Origin: Strigamia acuminata | Taxonomy: Eukaryota; Arthropoda; Chilopoda; Geophilomorpha; Linotaeniidae | Direction of reading: 5' to 3' | Assembly (NCBI GenBank): GCA_949358305.1 | Contig: OX442322.1 | Location: 2,730,001-2,790,000 of the forward strand | Length of the DNA stretch: 60,000 bases | Shown: one piece after another, positions 40,983 to 53,034 of the stretch | Layout of the letters: the number at the start of each line of letters is the position of its first letter | Position numbering within the stretch: the first letter of the stretch is position 1 | Position numbers and translations under genes: made by a program | Notes under the pieces: generated by a model | What the model saw: the letters and a program-made list of their open reading frames with translations, nothing else | Told to the model about the DNA's origin: nothing | Database searches by the model: none

Positions 40983-41541
40983 GTAAATTAATGTGATTTC
41001 CCCAGAGAAATCACCTTATTCTTTGAATCTGTTGCATCCAACCCAAATTGGAGCGTGACTTGTGACTGATATATTTCTTTCTGTTTTATTATTGATTTAA
41101 GGCTGGCTAAAAACCCGAGAGTGGACCCAGATTCACCTCGGAGTCAAGGCCGCCAAAAAACCAGAACAAAGGAAGTGTTCGCGGAATGGCATCGTGGCAA
41201 ACCAAAACCAAAACTAAAGGTTTTCTTTCTTTTAAAATTAAACATCGTAATAAATTAAAATACGATTAGAGTTAAAATAAAAAGTTTAACGTAAAATTAA
41301 GAATTTAACGATCGGTTTTGCCTGCGACTCCTTCCTAAAGCGGATCGCCTGAGTTCAAAAAAGTAGTGTTGGATCAGCGCTACGACGGCGGAGATCATCG
41401 CAGAGCTGCAAAACAAGAAAATAAGACCGACGGCCGCAACAAAAGAAAGGAGTTGCTGCCACCGTCGATTTTGAGCATATTTCTGATCCCCATCGTTAAC
41501 TGGGATTTATTGAACTAATCTTGTGATCTAAATTTATTCAG
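40983..41541 (+). other. Predicted ORF3 intron, gypsy-2
   Basis: 559 bp, GTAAATTA...TTTATTCAG. The same splice phase as in gypsy-1 although the intron sequences are not obviously alike. Confidence 0.6.
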
Positions 41542-44309
41542 GTCGACCCGCTAGAATCGTGGGACGCCCTGCCGTCGACGGTGTCAACCGCCAACAACAT
41601 CTTTCGCGGAGCCCTGCCGATTTTCCTGCGGCAGGCCTATCCTGCGGAGACCAGCGCCTGGAAAATTCGATTGATGTATTCCAGGACCCTCGAGGAAAAA
41701 TTCGAACGATCGAAAACGCTGGTCGAGTGCATGACGAAGGAGATGAGGGAGAGAGTGGGGCCGCGGATCCCACCCGATGCGGATCCGCCGAGCCGCGTTT
41801 ACTCCGAGTATCTGGAAGAGGCTTACCCAGGCACGGTGGCCGAACTACACACCTCCCACAGGTGGCGCGAGGCCCCGACCATGGCAGCCCGCCAGAGAAT
41901 AGTAGACGAAGAGATCACCCGCTTAAAGCGCACCGAGACTCACGGAGTAACCCGAGTTCTCGAAAGAAACGGTTTCTCCCCCGAAGAAATCCGTAGATGG
42001 CTTCGCGACATCGAAGAAGACCATTTGACGCCCAGATGGATACCTCCGGCGAAGTTTACGGCCACGCAGTCTGAGATGTGGCAATTATACCACGCTGGTA
42101 TCCTGGGAAGTCGCCGCCATCGAAGAAGATCGAAGCGTCCGGCGGAGTCAGCCCCACGCAGACCCGCACGGAGAAGACGGGCCGTCTCCCCAATAGAGGC
42201 CGGCCCGTCAACGAGTCGCGTCTACCGCAGCCGCTCGAGCAGCTCCAGTTCCCGAACTCGAGTTGTCGTGCGCTCAGAGTGTCGCCGAGTAGTAACGCTC
42301 GAGCCTGCCTCGCCAGACGACGCGCGGGCTGAGCGAACAGTCGAAACTTCCGCCCACTGGGCTGCGAGGACTGAGACACATCAAGATCGAGGAAAGAAAA
42401 GATCCTCGTTGTTTATGGCGATTACCACACAGTCGTCAGATCAATCCTCGTCGCGACGAACCGTCTCATCACACCAGAGACCGGACTCCAGAGGACGACC
42501 CGACGAGGACCCGTCGCAGCCAGCACCAGAAGGAACCGGAAACGCAAAGTACGTCAGAAGATGCGTGCACAATCCCTGATAGCTAAGGGATTAGAGAAGG
42601 AGCGAGAGATGGCCGCCGCGAAAAGGTCCGAACCCCGAAGTCTCGAACCCACGGCTGGGCCGTCCAGGCTCCAAGCGGAGATCGATTTGGGCGAATTGAC
42701 GGAGGAACAAATGTCCCCAGATGAGTCGGACAAAGATGGACCGGTTACAAAGCAGGACTTGGCCGAAGCTTTAAAGAACGCCTTTCGAGGATACGCGGCC
42801 AACCGGCCGTCGGGATCAACCCCGACCGTGCCGACAGCGCTCGTGCCCCTACAGGTACAGGCGCGGTGGCCGCCACTTCTCGAGGGCACGAATCCAGCCG
42901 TAACTGCGTGGACTCCTCCCCGGATGATTCTGGTGGGAGATCCGACTCCCAAGCGGGTCAGATACGACCTACCAGGGTTGTGTCGTCCACCGTCACCTCC
43001 AACGCCACGAGTATCCCGGCCTTATCGCAATGCCGAGTGGTACGCACAGCGAGAGATGGACGCTCGATGCCGGCGTGAAGCGGCCTATCCTCCGCTCAGC
43101 GAGCTGCAGGAGTATCTGGACGAATATGAGATCCCCGCGAATGCCGAATTGGCCATACGACAGGCTGACGCTGCCCAGACACACCACATTAATTGGGCGA
43201 TCGAACAGATGCGGATGCTGTCACAACAATTTAGTGACAATCCGGACCGCGCTCACCCCTGCCATCGGAGTAGTTTGAATTTGGCCGTGACAAACGTAAT
43301 GGCCCAGCTGTTGTCCCTGGGCGTCTTCTTGGACAGCCGGCAGGCTATGGCGGCCTGGACAATCGTCGACCGTGAGGGAGTTCACCTTCCTCGGGCGTTG
43401 TACCAGGTGTGGGCCGGATGGACTCCTGAGCCCGCCTCGCTACGCTTCGACCTGGCCAGAAATACGGAAAACCCAGGCCTACAGTTTTCTAAGATGCGTT
43501 CGCTGGCATTCCGCTACCGGGACCCCGGAGTCCACCCTTCCTTGTTGCGAACGATTCGGGAAGCCCCGGAGATACCGGGAACGGCAACAAGCCTCCCACA
43601 GGCCATCGAGATCGCCCCCCCAGAGGCGGCGGTCCAACCATACATACCGACCCCAAAGCCGGTATACCCGAAGGAGAAGCGGTACGTGAATCGACCCAAA
43701 TTGATTCCGAAGCGTTCCAACCGAGGACCCCAAACTCCTCCGCTGCCCTCTCCTTCACCACCAGCGGCAGAGCTGGCCGCTCTTTCAACAGAGCCGGCTA
43801 CGCCACCGTTGGAGAGCCCAATGGAGATTCCACTTCCTCCATCGCCTCCGCCGCCCCCAGCAGCGCAGCTTTACTTGAGGCTGGGAGTGGAATATCCCTT
43901 ACTTCAGATGTGGGAGTTCACGCGACAACGCATTGTTGACTCCGATGATCACGGCGAGTCGATCCTCAAATGGCTGAACAGAGAGGCCCGATCTACTATG
44001 GACGCCGTCTTCCATCGCCGAATCCTACGGGCCCACCGGAAGCCCGGATCAAGCGCCGAATCGCGAAGGATCCGACTCGTTCCCGACCGATTCCCTGCGT
44101 CCACCCAGATTTGGATCCACGAGCGTACAGGACTGATTGGAGAGCCCGTCGGCGGCCACCCGCGATATTTCATCAATGAGCGGCAGAATCCTGCGGATCT
44201 GACAACCTCTCTGCCCCCGGATTTACCACCGCCACCACCAGCAGTGCCGCCCGTAATCCTCCGCCCATGCAGAGGAGTGTTGCCGGCGCTTCCCCGTGGA
44301 GAGCGATAA
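41542..44309 (+). pseudogene. Gypsy-2 ORF3 exon 2, frameshifted
   Basis: Homologue of gypsy-1 ORF3. Domain A is at 41560-42110: SWDALPS, IFRGALPIFLRQ, RLMYSRTLEEKF, EEIRRWLRDIEEDHLTPRW and SEMWQLYHAGILG. A frameshift lies somewhere between about 42120 and 42560. Domain B, about 43020-43530, has EWYAQREMDAR, IVDREGVHLPRAL and MRSLAFRYR. Polyproline tracts come next, then the C-terminal block at 43880-44170 with ILKWLNREAR, RRILRAHRK and IWIHERTG. At the position of the gypsy-1 in-frame TAG this copy has a sense codon. No membrane or secretion signal. Function unknown. Confidence 0.8.
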
Positions 44310-44339
44310 AATTTGAGATTGCTCCGATCCGAGATCGAA

Positions 44340-44354
44340 GCTGGAGGAGGGACG
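44340..44354 (+). other. Gypsy-2 polypurine tract
   Basis: GCTGGAGGAGGGACG directly before the 3' LTR. Confidence 0.8.
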
Positions 44355-45174
44355 TGTGGTGACCCAGATGGATAGGTGTCCCCCCAGGGCGGATATTTGT
44401 CCTCTGAGTCACTATGATTGAAGAGTCGTTCCCCCCGAGTTGGCTCCACCTCCCCATGGCAGGTGTGTGCCCCAAGGGGGAGGAAGCGGCTGGTGGTCAG
44501 CCCCCATTGGTTGATCGCCGGCCCTTCACCCCACTGCATAAAAGGCTGTGTTTCCCGCCTAAAAGTCAGAACTTACACAAACGACACCAAGAACACAGCA
44601 ACTACCTCACCGTCAGGCCAACTTCAACTACAAGTTAGGATTGATCGAGGATCGCTGAGTAAAGTGCAAACTGTAACTCTCACAAAGTCACTTGCGAGCT
44701 ATTCCTGCGAAAGCACGAGAATAGCCCTTGTGGAATCACCCAGAATAATCGCCCAGTCGATTATTCGCCGAAGTAAGTGTCCGAGTGCTTTGTAGGGAAC
44801 CCCAAAGTTCCTAGACGAGGCCTCTGCGACGCTAAACCAAACCCTAGACAACAGGCACGGATAGAAAACTCGAAAGAGCATTCCACCGCGTCCGTGAAGA
44901 CGAATCCGTGACGAATTAACGACAACTCGAGACGCCGCCTTTGTTCCGCCGACCACGTGGAACCGACGACGCCATCTTGAGAAATCCTTTGTTCGACTCT
45001 GACCAAGTCGACTTTAGTTGTATACTGAGTGTATTTTAAAGGCATAAAGCCTGGTAAATAAATTACCTGTTTATTTACATACATTTGGTATTCATTTGGG
45101 TATTTACATAATTGATCACAGGTAAAGTATTACACGTTAGCGCTATTTAAACCTATACCAAGTAGGACGCGACA
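44355..45174 (+). repeat. Gypsy-2 3' LTR
   Basis: 820 bp, pairs with 32491-33310 with about a dozen substitutions, several of them C/T or G/A. Confidence 0.95.
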
Positions 45175-45178
45175 ACCC

Positions 45179-45206
45179 ATTAGATAATAGTAGGATAACC
45201 CAAGTT
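45179..45206 (+). repeat. Element I 5' LTR, part 2
   Basis: 28 bp of the element I LTR between gypsy-2 and copia G. Its last five bases AAGTT are the target duplication of G, repeated at 55520-55524. Confidence 0.7.
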
Positions 45207-45391
45207 TGTTGGTACAACCGGAAATAACCACAATCATTTAAACGTTGAAAAAGAAGAAATGTCGCTTATTTTAATCATCCATTTGTACAACGACTGTTGT
45301 CAAGGACAACAACACGCAAACAATAAAGCTGTTTTGTCTTTCAATCAAACAATCGCGCAATTACTTATTTCAGTGTTTAAATTCATTCACA
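45207..45391 (-). repeat. Copia G 3' LTR
   Basis: 185 bp, bounded by TGTTGGTAC and TTCATTCACA as read on the plus strand. Pairs with 55335-55519. Confidence 0.93.
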
Positions 45392-46273
45392 ATCTCCCCT
45401 TGAATTTTAACACTAATAATAAATTCACAAAATAAAAACGAATTTTCATCAAACTTAAACAACTAACATTTCTCTTCTGAAGCAGTTGTAAGCCCACCTG
45501 TAACGGAAAAGAAATCAGTGTTTATTTTATAAAAGTTATTCGATAACTCTAATAAATATTTTTTTGAAGCATTTTTGATTAAGTTTGAAATTTATTTATA
45601 CGACTATGTCTATAAATCGAATTTACTTACCAAAGGCGGAATTCCAGATACGATTGATGCCAGTATAAACCGTAAATCTCCAGGTATATCAGTAAATAGT
45701 ATGTAAATACAAGTATTGACATATATTTAAGGGGGACTTGTGACGGTTACACTGTCATACACTTTGCTAGTTAAGGACGATTATTTCGTCAATAGATGGC
45801 GTTCTCGTGTTAGCGGTAATTTTGATTTTCGATCATTTTTTAAGTGATTTAATATATAAATTATTATTTATATATTGAATTCACTTTAGTTTACAGTTAT
45901 TAAAACATGTTAAATATGTTTTAAATGTTGTCTTATTCGGTTTACTACATAATTCTATTGAATTATGTACAAACTTCACACCTGTGAATAGAATCCCATT
46001 ACGGATTATAGTCAAGGACTTAATCCGAAATGTATCCTGTGTATCCAGTTCTTAGGACGGACCTAGTAGAAGACTATGTCCTGGCTATCCACTTCCTAGA
46101 GCCTAGGATTGGAAGGATTTAGGTGACCAGTGATCCCATTGGATCAATGATTAGCCTATTGTCCAGTACGAGTATATATTCCGTGTAAACCGGAAATATC
46201 TCGCTCTTGTCCTGTTTTCTGTTTTGTTACTTGTTACTTGAGCGCTTTTATACTTCACGTCGATCCAACAGTC

Positions 46274-46558
46274 CGTTGTAGAAATACCAGTTATTTAGTG
46301 TAAGCATCTAGAGTGAGTAGAAGACTCACAGACGCACTGCCCGCCTCTTCATGCCAACATCCCGTTGTAGAAATCGTAAGTTTACTTGCATTTAAGTGTA
46401 GATTCTAGAGTGGGGTACAACCCACAGACACACTCCCCCCGCTTCATGCCAACATCCCGTTGTAGAATGTAGAATCTAGAGTGGAGTAAAATTCACAGAC
46501 GCATTGGTAATGTAGTATCTAGAGTGGGGTATTTATTATTTCACAGACGCATTATCAG
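46274..46558 (+). repeat. Degenerate tandem repeats with CTAGAGTG and CACAGACGCA
   Basis: Four imperfect units; the first three begin with CGTTGTAGAA. Each contains CTAGAGTG, a short loop, then a complementary stem and CACAGACGCA or a close variant. The first two are about 90-95 bp and share CTTCATGCCAACATCC; later ones are shorter. Confidence 0.7.
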
Positions 46559-46561
46559 GAT

Positions 46562-46631
46562 AACCGAGCGGAGTAATTTCCCGGTTATTCTCCCGCCAGC
46601 CAGAACCGAGCGGAGTAATTTCCCGGTAAAT
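46562..46631 (+). repeat. Direct repeat AACCGAGCGGAGTAATTTCC
   Basis: About 24 bp repeated at 46562 and about 46606, just after the tandem repeat block. Confidence 0.75.
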
Positions 46632-47276
46632 GGATAACCCTTCCTACGAGAGACTTCTGATTCAATTCGTTGTTGGTTTTGACGGAACATTTAAAAAGGC
46701 TTAAATGTTGATTGCACTCGGGGCAAAAAATAGCTCGGCGCTATTTTAATTTATTCTTTATTTTTCCAGTTATTCTATCCTGCTTCGTGAATATAATATC
46801 ATGTGGAATTCCATCGAATTTACATGAATATTTATTCCAATTGTTTCGTCATGTTTATGACCGCGCTTTGCAATTATTATCCATATAATAATTACAAGTG
46901 TGACGACTGCAGAAAAGTCAACCGCACCTCTCGGATATAATTCACCTAAGCCTAACCATTACACACCTTTCAGAACTAGCCCAGGAACCACGAAAATCCA
47001 GACTAAGATGACATCTTTTACGTCCTAACAATAAGACCGTTACATATTCTTATTTGTCCGACTGAAAACCGCAAGTGATATTATTTTAGGGCTTTTGCCA
47101 ACCGATTGTATAGTTTAACTTGCAGAATTTCGACCATTTGTCGGTCTAGTATTTATATAAGTTCAAACCGGAATAAATTGTCATATGATTTGAGAAATCA
47201 CAAGCCTCCGTATTTTACACTTTCACACAAGTTCTCGCTCTAATTTTCTAGCAATTGTATCTCGCAAAGTCAATCG

Positions 47277-49155
47277 TCACACATTTGAACTTGCTGTTAC
47301 AAGATCGTCAACATAAACTGCCACGTAAACAGTCCCATCGTCACTTCTGTATTGGTAAAAGCACGGATCATCTGCCATTCTTTTGAAACCGCAAGCTGTC
47401 AAAACTTCATGTAGTCTCTCGTTCCAACAACGTCCTGCTTGCTTTAGTCCATAAATACTTTTTAAAAGTCTACAAACAAATTCGATCCCTGCTTCTTCAA
47501 ATCCTTCCGGTTGTTCCATAAAAATCCTCTCCTTTAACTTGCCATGCAAGTATGCTGTTTTCGTCCAAATCCAACAGAAGATCCTCCTTTGCTGCTAAGT
47601 CCAGTAAGATCCTCAGTGATTCGATTTGTACACTGGTGAAAATTTCTGATTGTAATTGGTTCCTGGTTTTTGGCTACAACCCACAGCCACCAAACGTGCT
47701 TTGTATCGATTAAGACTCTCATCCGGATTTTCTTTGATTCTAAATACCCATGGACTTCACTGGTTTTACGTCATTTGGTCTTTTCTCCATTTTCCAGACT
47801 TCGTGCTGATGCGTGGAATTAATCTCATCTTGCATCGCTTCCTTCCATTTGTCCGCTTGAGGTAATTTCATCACTTCCTTTTGCGTAGTTGGCGTTATTA
47901 AAACGTCAGCCATGTTTGCTTGTTCTCTCAACCTCCCCGAACGTCGTACGCCTCGTTGCAATAAGTCCGCTTTAGTCGCTTCTATTCTCGCTTGTTTTTC
48001 AACAGCCAAAACCTCTTTGGTTGCGCCGGGTCTCCTTCCTCCCTTCCGAGCGGGGACCTGCGCCGGCACTCGTACTGGCTCCTGTTCCTGTTCTTGTTCC
48101 GGTTCCTGATCCGGTTCTGGTTCTGGTTCGCGTTGCAATTCGGGTTGTACGCGTTCAACTGGTGCAGGTACCTCGATCGGAAGAACCGGCGTGTCATAAT
48201 GGACATCTAATTCCACCAATTCGTCGGTTTTGGTTTCCCCGGGTACATCTAAATTGCCCAGTCGTATCTTGTCAAATGTCACGTCAAGTGACTCCGTAAT
48301 CTGTCCAGTTTCTTGCATATAAATCCGATACGCTTTTCTTGTCGCTGAATATCCGACTAAAAATCCTTCTTTCGTCTTCGCGCTCAATTTCGTCTGCCGA
48401 AATTTTGGTTCTAAAACGTGCGCCACACACCCAAATCTTTGCAGGTAAGAAACATCTGGCGGTCGTCCCATCCATATTTCATATGGTGTTTTGCCATGGA
48501 CGCTTGACCTGCACCTGTTCCGCAGGTAAGCCGCCGTCAACATCGTTTCTCTCCAAAATGGTAATGCCAAACCTGAGTCCAACATCAAGGTTCTCATCGT
48601 TTCTGTGATGGTCCGGTTTGTCCGTTCGGCTAATCCATTAGACATTGGCGTCCAAGGTGTGGTCAATTCGTGACGAATCCCCTTCTGACCGTAAAATTGT
48701 GTCAAATTTTTATTTAAAAATTCACCACCATTGTCGGTTCGAATGCATTTGACTTTTTCTCCTTTTTGCAATTCGTGTCGCGTCAAAAATCCTTTTATGG
48801 CTTCCGCCGTTTGACCCTTCTGTTCCAGCAGCTTTACAAAAATCATACGACTGTAGTCGTCCACTACTGTGAGAATAAATCTCGCTCCCCCTAACGAATT
48901 CGTTGGCATTAGTCCCATTAAGTCCATATGCAGCAATTCCAACACTTGCTGAGATTGTTGAAATGGTATTGTCTTTCGTGATACCTTCGCCATTTTAGCC
49001 TTTATGCACTCAGTGCAATGCTCGACTTGTGTCTTGTTATCCCATGTCATGCCTCTGACTAATCCTTGTTTCTCCATTTCGTCCATGCATCTGGGGTTTG
49101 GGTGCCCCAATCTTTGATGCCAAATCGTGCGTGAGCGCTCCAGTTGCACACGCAA
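47277..49155 (-). pseudogene. Copia G integrase and truncated reverse transcriptase
   Basis: The integrase part (47740-49155) is one long frame: zinc-binding IWHQRLGHPN and CTECIKAKM, catalytic LLHMDLMGLM and IRTDNGGEF, Glu in GLAERTNRTI, then a Gln/Glu/Pro repeat-rich hinge. RT begins in a frameshifted stretch (47550-47740) and continues at 47277-47549 with FMEQPEGFE, LLKSIYGLKQAGR and the YVDD active site. It stops there; the remainder of RT and RNase H are missing. Confidence 0.9.
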
Positions 49156-49558
49156 CTTCTCCCCTCGACCTATCGCAATATGTCGCTGACAATAAAAACT
49201 TGTTGTCCACTAGCTGTGCCGTCATCACCTTATTTCCAGCTGCATCCAATACGCTTGCGCTGTCTTTTGTGAATCTGACTTCCAATCCAGCGACCACAAT
49301 TTTAGGAACTGACAATAAATTGGTTTGCAACGTCGGTACGTATAAAACGTTGTTTAATCGCAACCTGTTTTCCATCTCGTTCTCTTTTATGACTAATTCT
49401 CCTCGCCCTGGCGATCCTGCTTCGACTTCTCCGCTAGCCAATCCCACGTTCTGCAGATATGGCTCAAATTTGCAAAAAACTTCTTTGCTCGATACCATGT
49501 GACTCGTTGCACGTGAGTCGATCAACCACTCTTCCTTTTCTTCTTCTTGCGTCGTCAC
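49037..49558 (-). pseudogene. Copia G protease region
   Basis: Protease motif reads WLIDSRATSHM, with Arg where the family has Gly in D-S-G-A, an expected loss of activity. A TAA at 49568-49570 separates it from gag in the same frame, and a frameshift near 49140 separates it from integrase. Confidence 0.85.
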
Positions 49559-49567
49559 AGCATTGGC

Positions 49568-49830
49568 TTACTCGTCCATTCGACTTTTCGGCTTCACCCA
49601 CGCACCAAATGAATATTCGCGTGGTTTGCTTGAAGGAGTTGCTTCGCAATGTGCGCTGTGCTCCGTTGGCTTCTTTCCGCCTCGCCATTTCTCAAATGGT
49701 TTCGTTCCACTCGTACGTGTGCGTGCATTCGCACCTCCGGTTGCTACTTCCTTGCTCTTGTCTTTTGACCAGCAATCCCTTGCAAAATGTCCTTTTTTGT
49801 AGAAATTAAAACATTCAATCCCACCTCTTC
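49568..49830 (-). pseudogene. Copia G Gag C-terminus with damaged zinc knuckle
   Basis: Contains ECFNFYKKGHFARDC: the second Cys of the CX2CX4HX4C knuckle is Phe. Its frame continues that of 54545-55210 once copia H is ignored. Confidence 0.85.
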
Positions 49831-49994
49831 TGTTGGATAATTTAGCAGAGGTCCCAATTGGGAAGAAGTCCACACAGTCTTACATGTTTGGTTGCAACTC
49901 ACAGTAACGACATCTTTTAATGTAACAATAGATTTTGAGTACACAATATGCTTAATACTACACATTGTTATGTAAAGTGAATATATCTCTAACA
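49831..49994 (-). repeat. Copia H 3' LTR
   Basis: 164 bp. The minus strand runs TGTTAGAGAT...TATCCAACA. A purine-rich tract (minus-strand ATATGGGCGGCTA) adjoins at 49995-50007. Confidence 0.93.
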
Positions 49995-50035
49995 TAGCCG
50001 CCCATATTCATTTCCGAAAAATCAATAAACTTATT

Positions 50036-53005
50036 TTACAAATCTTCAGTATAATCAATCAATCCCAACTTCCTACAGTCCTGCTTCAATTTCGTGTCCG
50101 GTAACGCTTTCGTCATCAAGTCTGCGTACATCTCATCCGTTGGGACAAATTCCACTCGATAGATGCCATCCTGGATATCTTGCCTAATGAACGAGACTCG
50201 GCGATTGAAATGTTTCGTTCTGCCATGGTAACCATGATCCTTGGTCAATGCAATGGCTGGTTGATTGTCCCAGTAGATGGTAACCGGTCGTTGGGCTTCT
50301 CGTATGTTCAGGTCCTCAATGAAGTTCTTGATCCACCTGACCTCTTTGCCCAGCTCGACCATGGCTGAAAACTCAGCCTCGCAAGTCGACATGCATACTA
50401 ACTTTAGTTTCTTCGCCTGCCAGGTGATAACCGTCCCGTTCAACATCGTAACGAAACCTGCAAAAGACTTTGCATCCACATCACAAGAGTTCCAGGATGC
50501 ATCTGTGTATCCGGTCAAATCCGCAGCACTGCCCGTATACGTCAACCGATAATTTGCCGTCCCCATCAGGTACCTCAGGATCCTTTTTGCTGCCAACCAG
50601 TGAGCTTGCTTCGGGTCGTTTAGCCACTGCGAAAGAAAGGAAACTGCAAACGCAATGTCCGGCCGCGTGCCCTGGGCCAAATAAAGTAGGGCACCAAAAA
50701 GCTCCCTATATGGCTTGTCTGCAGCTGAGGGTCCCAACGGGTAACCCGGGGCGTCCAACTTCTGTGACACATCTAACGGAGTTTTGACCGGCTTAGCCTG
50801 TAAGAGACCAAATCTAGTAATTAATTCTGCAATATATTTTGTTTGGTCCATGGTAATTTCGTTCTTGTCATTGTTTTGACTTATTCGAATCCCTAATAGG
50901 GACTTAATCTCTCCCAAGTCAATAACCTTTATCTCTTTCCTAATTTGCTTCATTAACTGGTCTAATAAACGATCATCATTGTCCAAGGTGATTAAATCGT
51001 CCACATAAGTGGCCACAAAAATTATGGATTGTCCCATAGTGTATTTATAGACACACTGTTCTGTCGGGTGCTTCGTAAATCCCACAGCAAGCAAAACTTT
51101 CTCCAACTTCTCGTGCCAAGCACGTCCCGCTTGGGGTAAACCATGTACCGCCTTCTCAAGTAAGCATACTTGAGTTGTCCGATCGCCGAATCCTTCGGGT
51201 AGCTCCATATAGACTGTCTCCTTCAGGCGGGCATGCAAATATGCCGTTTCGACATCGTGGTGCTTGATGCGAAGTCGGCGTTTCGCTGCTAATGCCATCA
51301 GTATTCTCACCGTGGCCAACCGTACTACAGGGGAATAAGACTCATCATAATCAACCCCCTGAATGACGTTGAATTCCTGCGCGACTAATCTTGCTTTATA
51401 TCGCGTTATGCGTCCCTCCTGGTCAATCTTTAACGAGTAGACCCAACGAGATCCAACTACCTTCACATCCGGGGGTTGGTCAACGACTTTCCAAGTCTTC
51501 TGCTCACCATGTGACCTTAGTTCGGCTTCCATCGCCAACTTCCACGATGCTGCTTGAGGGGAAGCCAATGCTTGCTTGTAGTTCTTAGGAACTATAACCG
51601 GACCTGAGGTGTTGGTGTCCTTAACTTGAGCCACGTTGGCGTCGTCCAAAGCAGGCGGTCTATTCCGGGTTGACCGGTGTCTCCGCCAATCTATCGTCTC
51701 ATAAGGCACAGGGGGCCGCCTAATTCTCTGTGGATACCTACAAACTGGGCCGCATTGCGGCAATTGGGCAGCCGGGTAAATTGGGACCCGCTCTGTTGGA
51801 TCCAATGAAGGTGAATGAATGACCGGAACCTCCTCGGGTAAGTCCGGTACCATCGGTTCATTCAATCGACCATCGTCACGAGCCAAGGATCGGGCATTGG
51901 GCAGCAAACTCGAACCCAAAGCGTCCTCATCAAATTTAACATCTCGTGAAACGAAATATTTTCCAGCTATCGGGTCATAAAAACTCCAACCGGGAGCACT
52001 GAATGGGTACCCAGTAAATATGGCTCTCTTGGCTCGCGGTTCCAATTTCGAACGGTCCTGTGTTGGTATCCATGTGTAAGCAAGACTGCCAAAAATCCTC
52101 ATGTTTGCCACATTAGGTTTCCGACCGGTCAATCTCTGAATTGGGGTTTCAGAGGCAAAACGTCGCATCTTAGACCTATTGGAGGCATATGCGGCAGTTT
52201 CAACCGCATCCTGCCAAAATTGAGTGGGCAGTTTAGCGTCTAATAACAAGGTCCTTGCGGCGTCCAGCAGCTTCCGGTTTGCACGTTCCGCAACGCCATT
52301 TTGGGAGGGGCTGTACGGAATGGTCAGCTGATGATGGACACCACGGCTGGTCAATAAATCTTTAAATGCTGTATTGACGAACTCAGTACCGTTGTCGGAT
52401 CTCAATCGTTTTAATTTCGCCCCAAATCTCTTCTCGTAAAGTAATAAAAATTTCTTAAATTCTTACACCGTGTCCGACTTCTTCTCCAAAAAACGAGTGA
52501 AAATCACTCGGGAGAAGTCGTCCACTATTGTAAAAATGTACTTATTTCCTTTTATCGATTCATGCCTAAATGGCCCACATAAATCGACATGAAGCATTTC
52601 CATGGGGCCAGATGGCGTAATGTAGTTAGTAGATACAAAGGGGGATCGCGTCTTCTTAGCCATGATGCACTTGTCACACAGTTTCGGATCTCGGTCGACA
52701 TTTAACTCCATACCCTCAACCAAGTTCCGGTACACCATCTCTCGCAATGACTTAAATCCCAAATGCGCCAATCTACGGTGCCATAAAATTACTGATAATT
52801 TCGCAATTTTTGTCCCAGGTTTATCCCTACCCCCGGTGGAAGACAGTCCAATGTCCATCGGGGGAGGAAGGATTAACCGATCTTGAACTGTCTTATTCAA
52901 TCGGAATAATCCCTCAGTCTGGATTGCCTCAAAAATCTTTATGCCGGCCATCGTTGATACGACACACTTATCGTCCAAAAATGCCACCACATAACCTTGC
53001 TGCAC
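50036..53005 (-). pseudogene. pol: Copia H integrase, reverse transcriptase and RNase H (one stop)
   Basis: A single frame from 53005 to 50036 except for TAA at 52460-52462. Integrase: zinc-binding LWHRRLAHLGF and CDKCIMAKK, catalytic MLHVDLCGP and MRSDNGTEF, Glu in NGVAERANRK. RT: SRWVYSLKIDQEGRITRYKA, FMELPEGF-type block VYMELPEGF, LEKAVHGLPQAGR and ATYVDDLITL. RNase H: TGYTDASWNS, STCEAEFSAMVE, YWDNQPAIAL and KTKHFNRRVSFIRQ. All catalytic residues I looked for are intact. Apart from the one nonsense codon this is the best preserved copia polyprotein in the window. Confidence 0.93.
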
Positions 53006-53034
53006 TATGCGTGCAACGGACAGTAAGTTCGTTT

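Larger units (their letters stand above)
32491..45174 (+). mobile_element. Gypsy-2, full-length but defective Ty3/gypsy-type element with ORF3
   Basis: 820-bp LTRs (32491-33310 and 44355-45174) with about a dozen differences that I noticed (around 1.5%), and 4-bp duplication ACCC at 32487-32490 and 45175-45178. Same layout as gypsy-1 (gag, -1 shift, pol, mini-exon plus ORF3) and clear protein similarity throughout, but diverged LTRs, so a sister family. Multiple lesions in gag, pol and ORF3 make it non-autonomous. It splits the element I LTR. Confidence 0.96.
45392..47276. other. Non-coding filler in copia G, possible gypsy LTR fragment
   Basis: About 1.9 kb where the end of copia G pol should be. 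Near 45731 a run GGGGGACT is followed by TGTGACGGTTAC (45739), which looks like a purine tract and a plus-strand LTR start, so part of this may be an LTR of another gypsy-type element. Its far end was not located. Tandem repeats occupy 46274-46633. No ORF was recognised. Confidence 0.4.
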
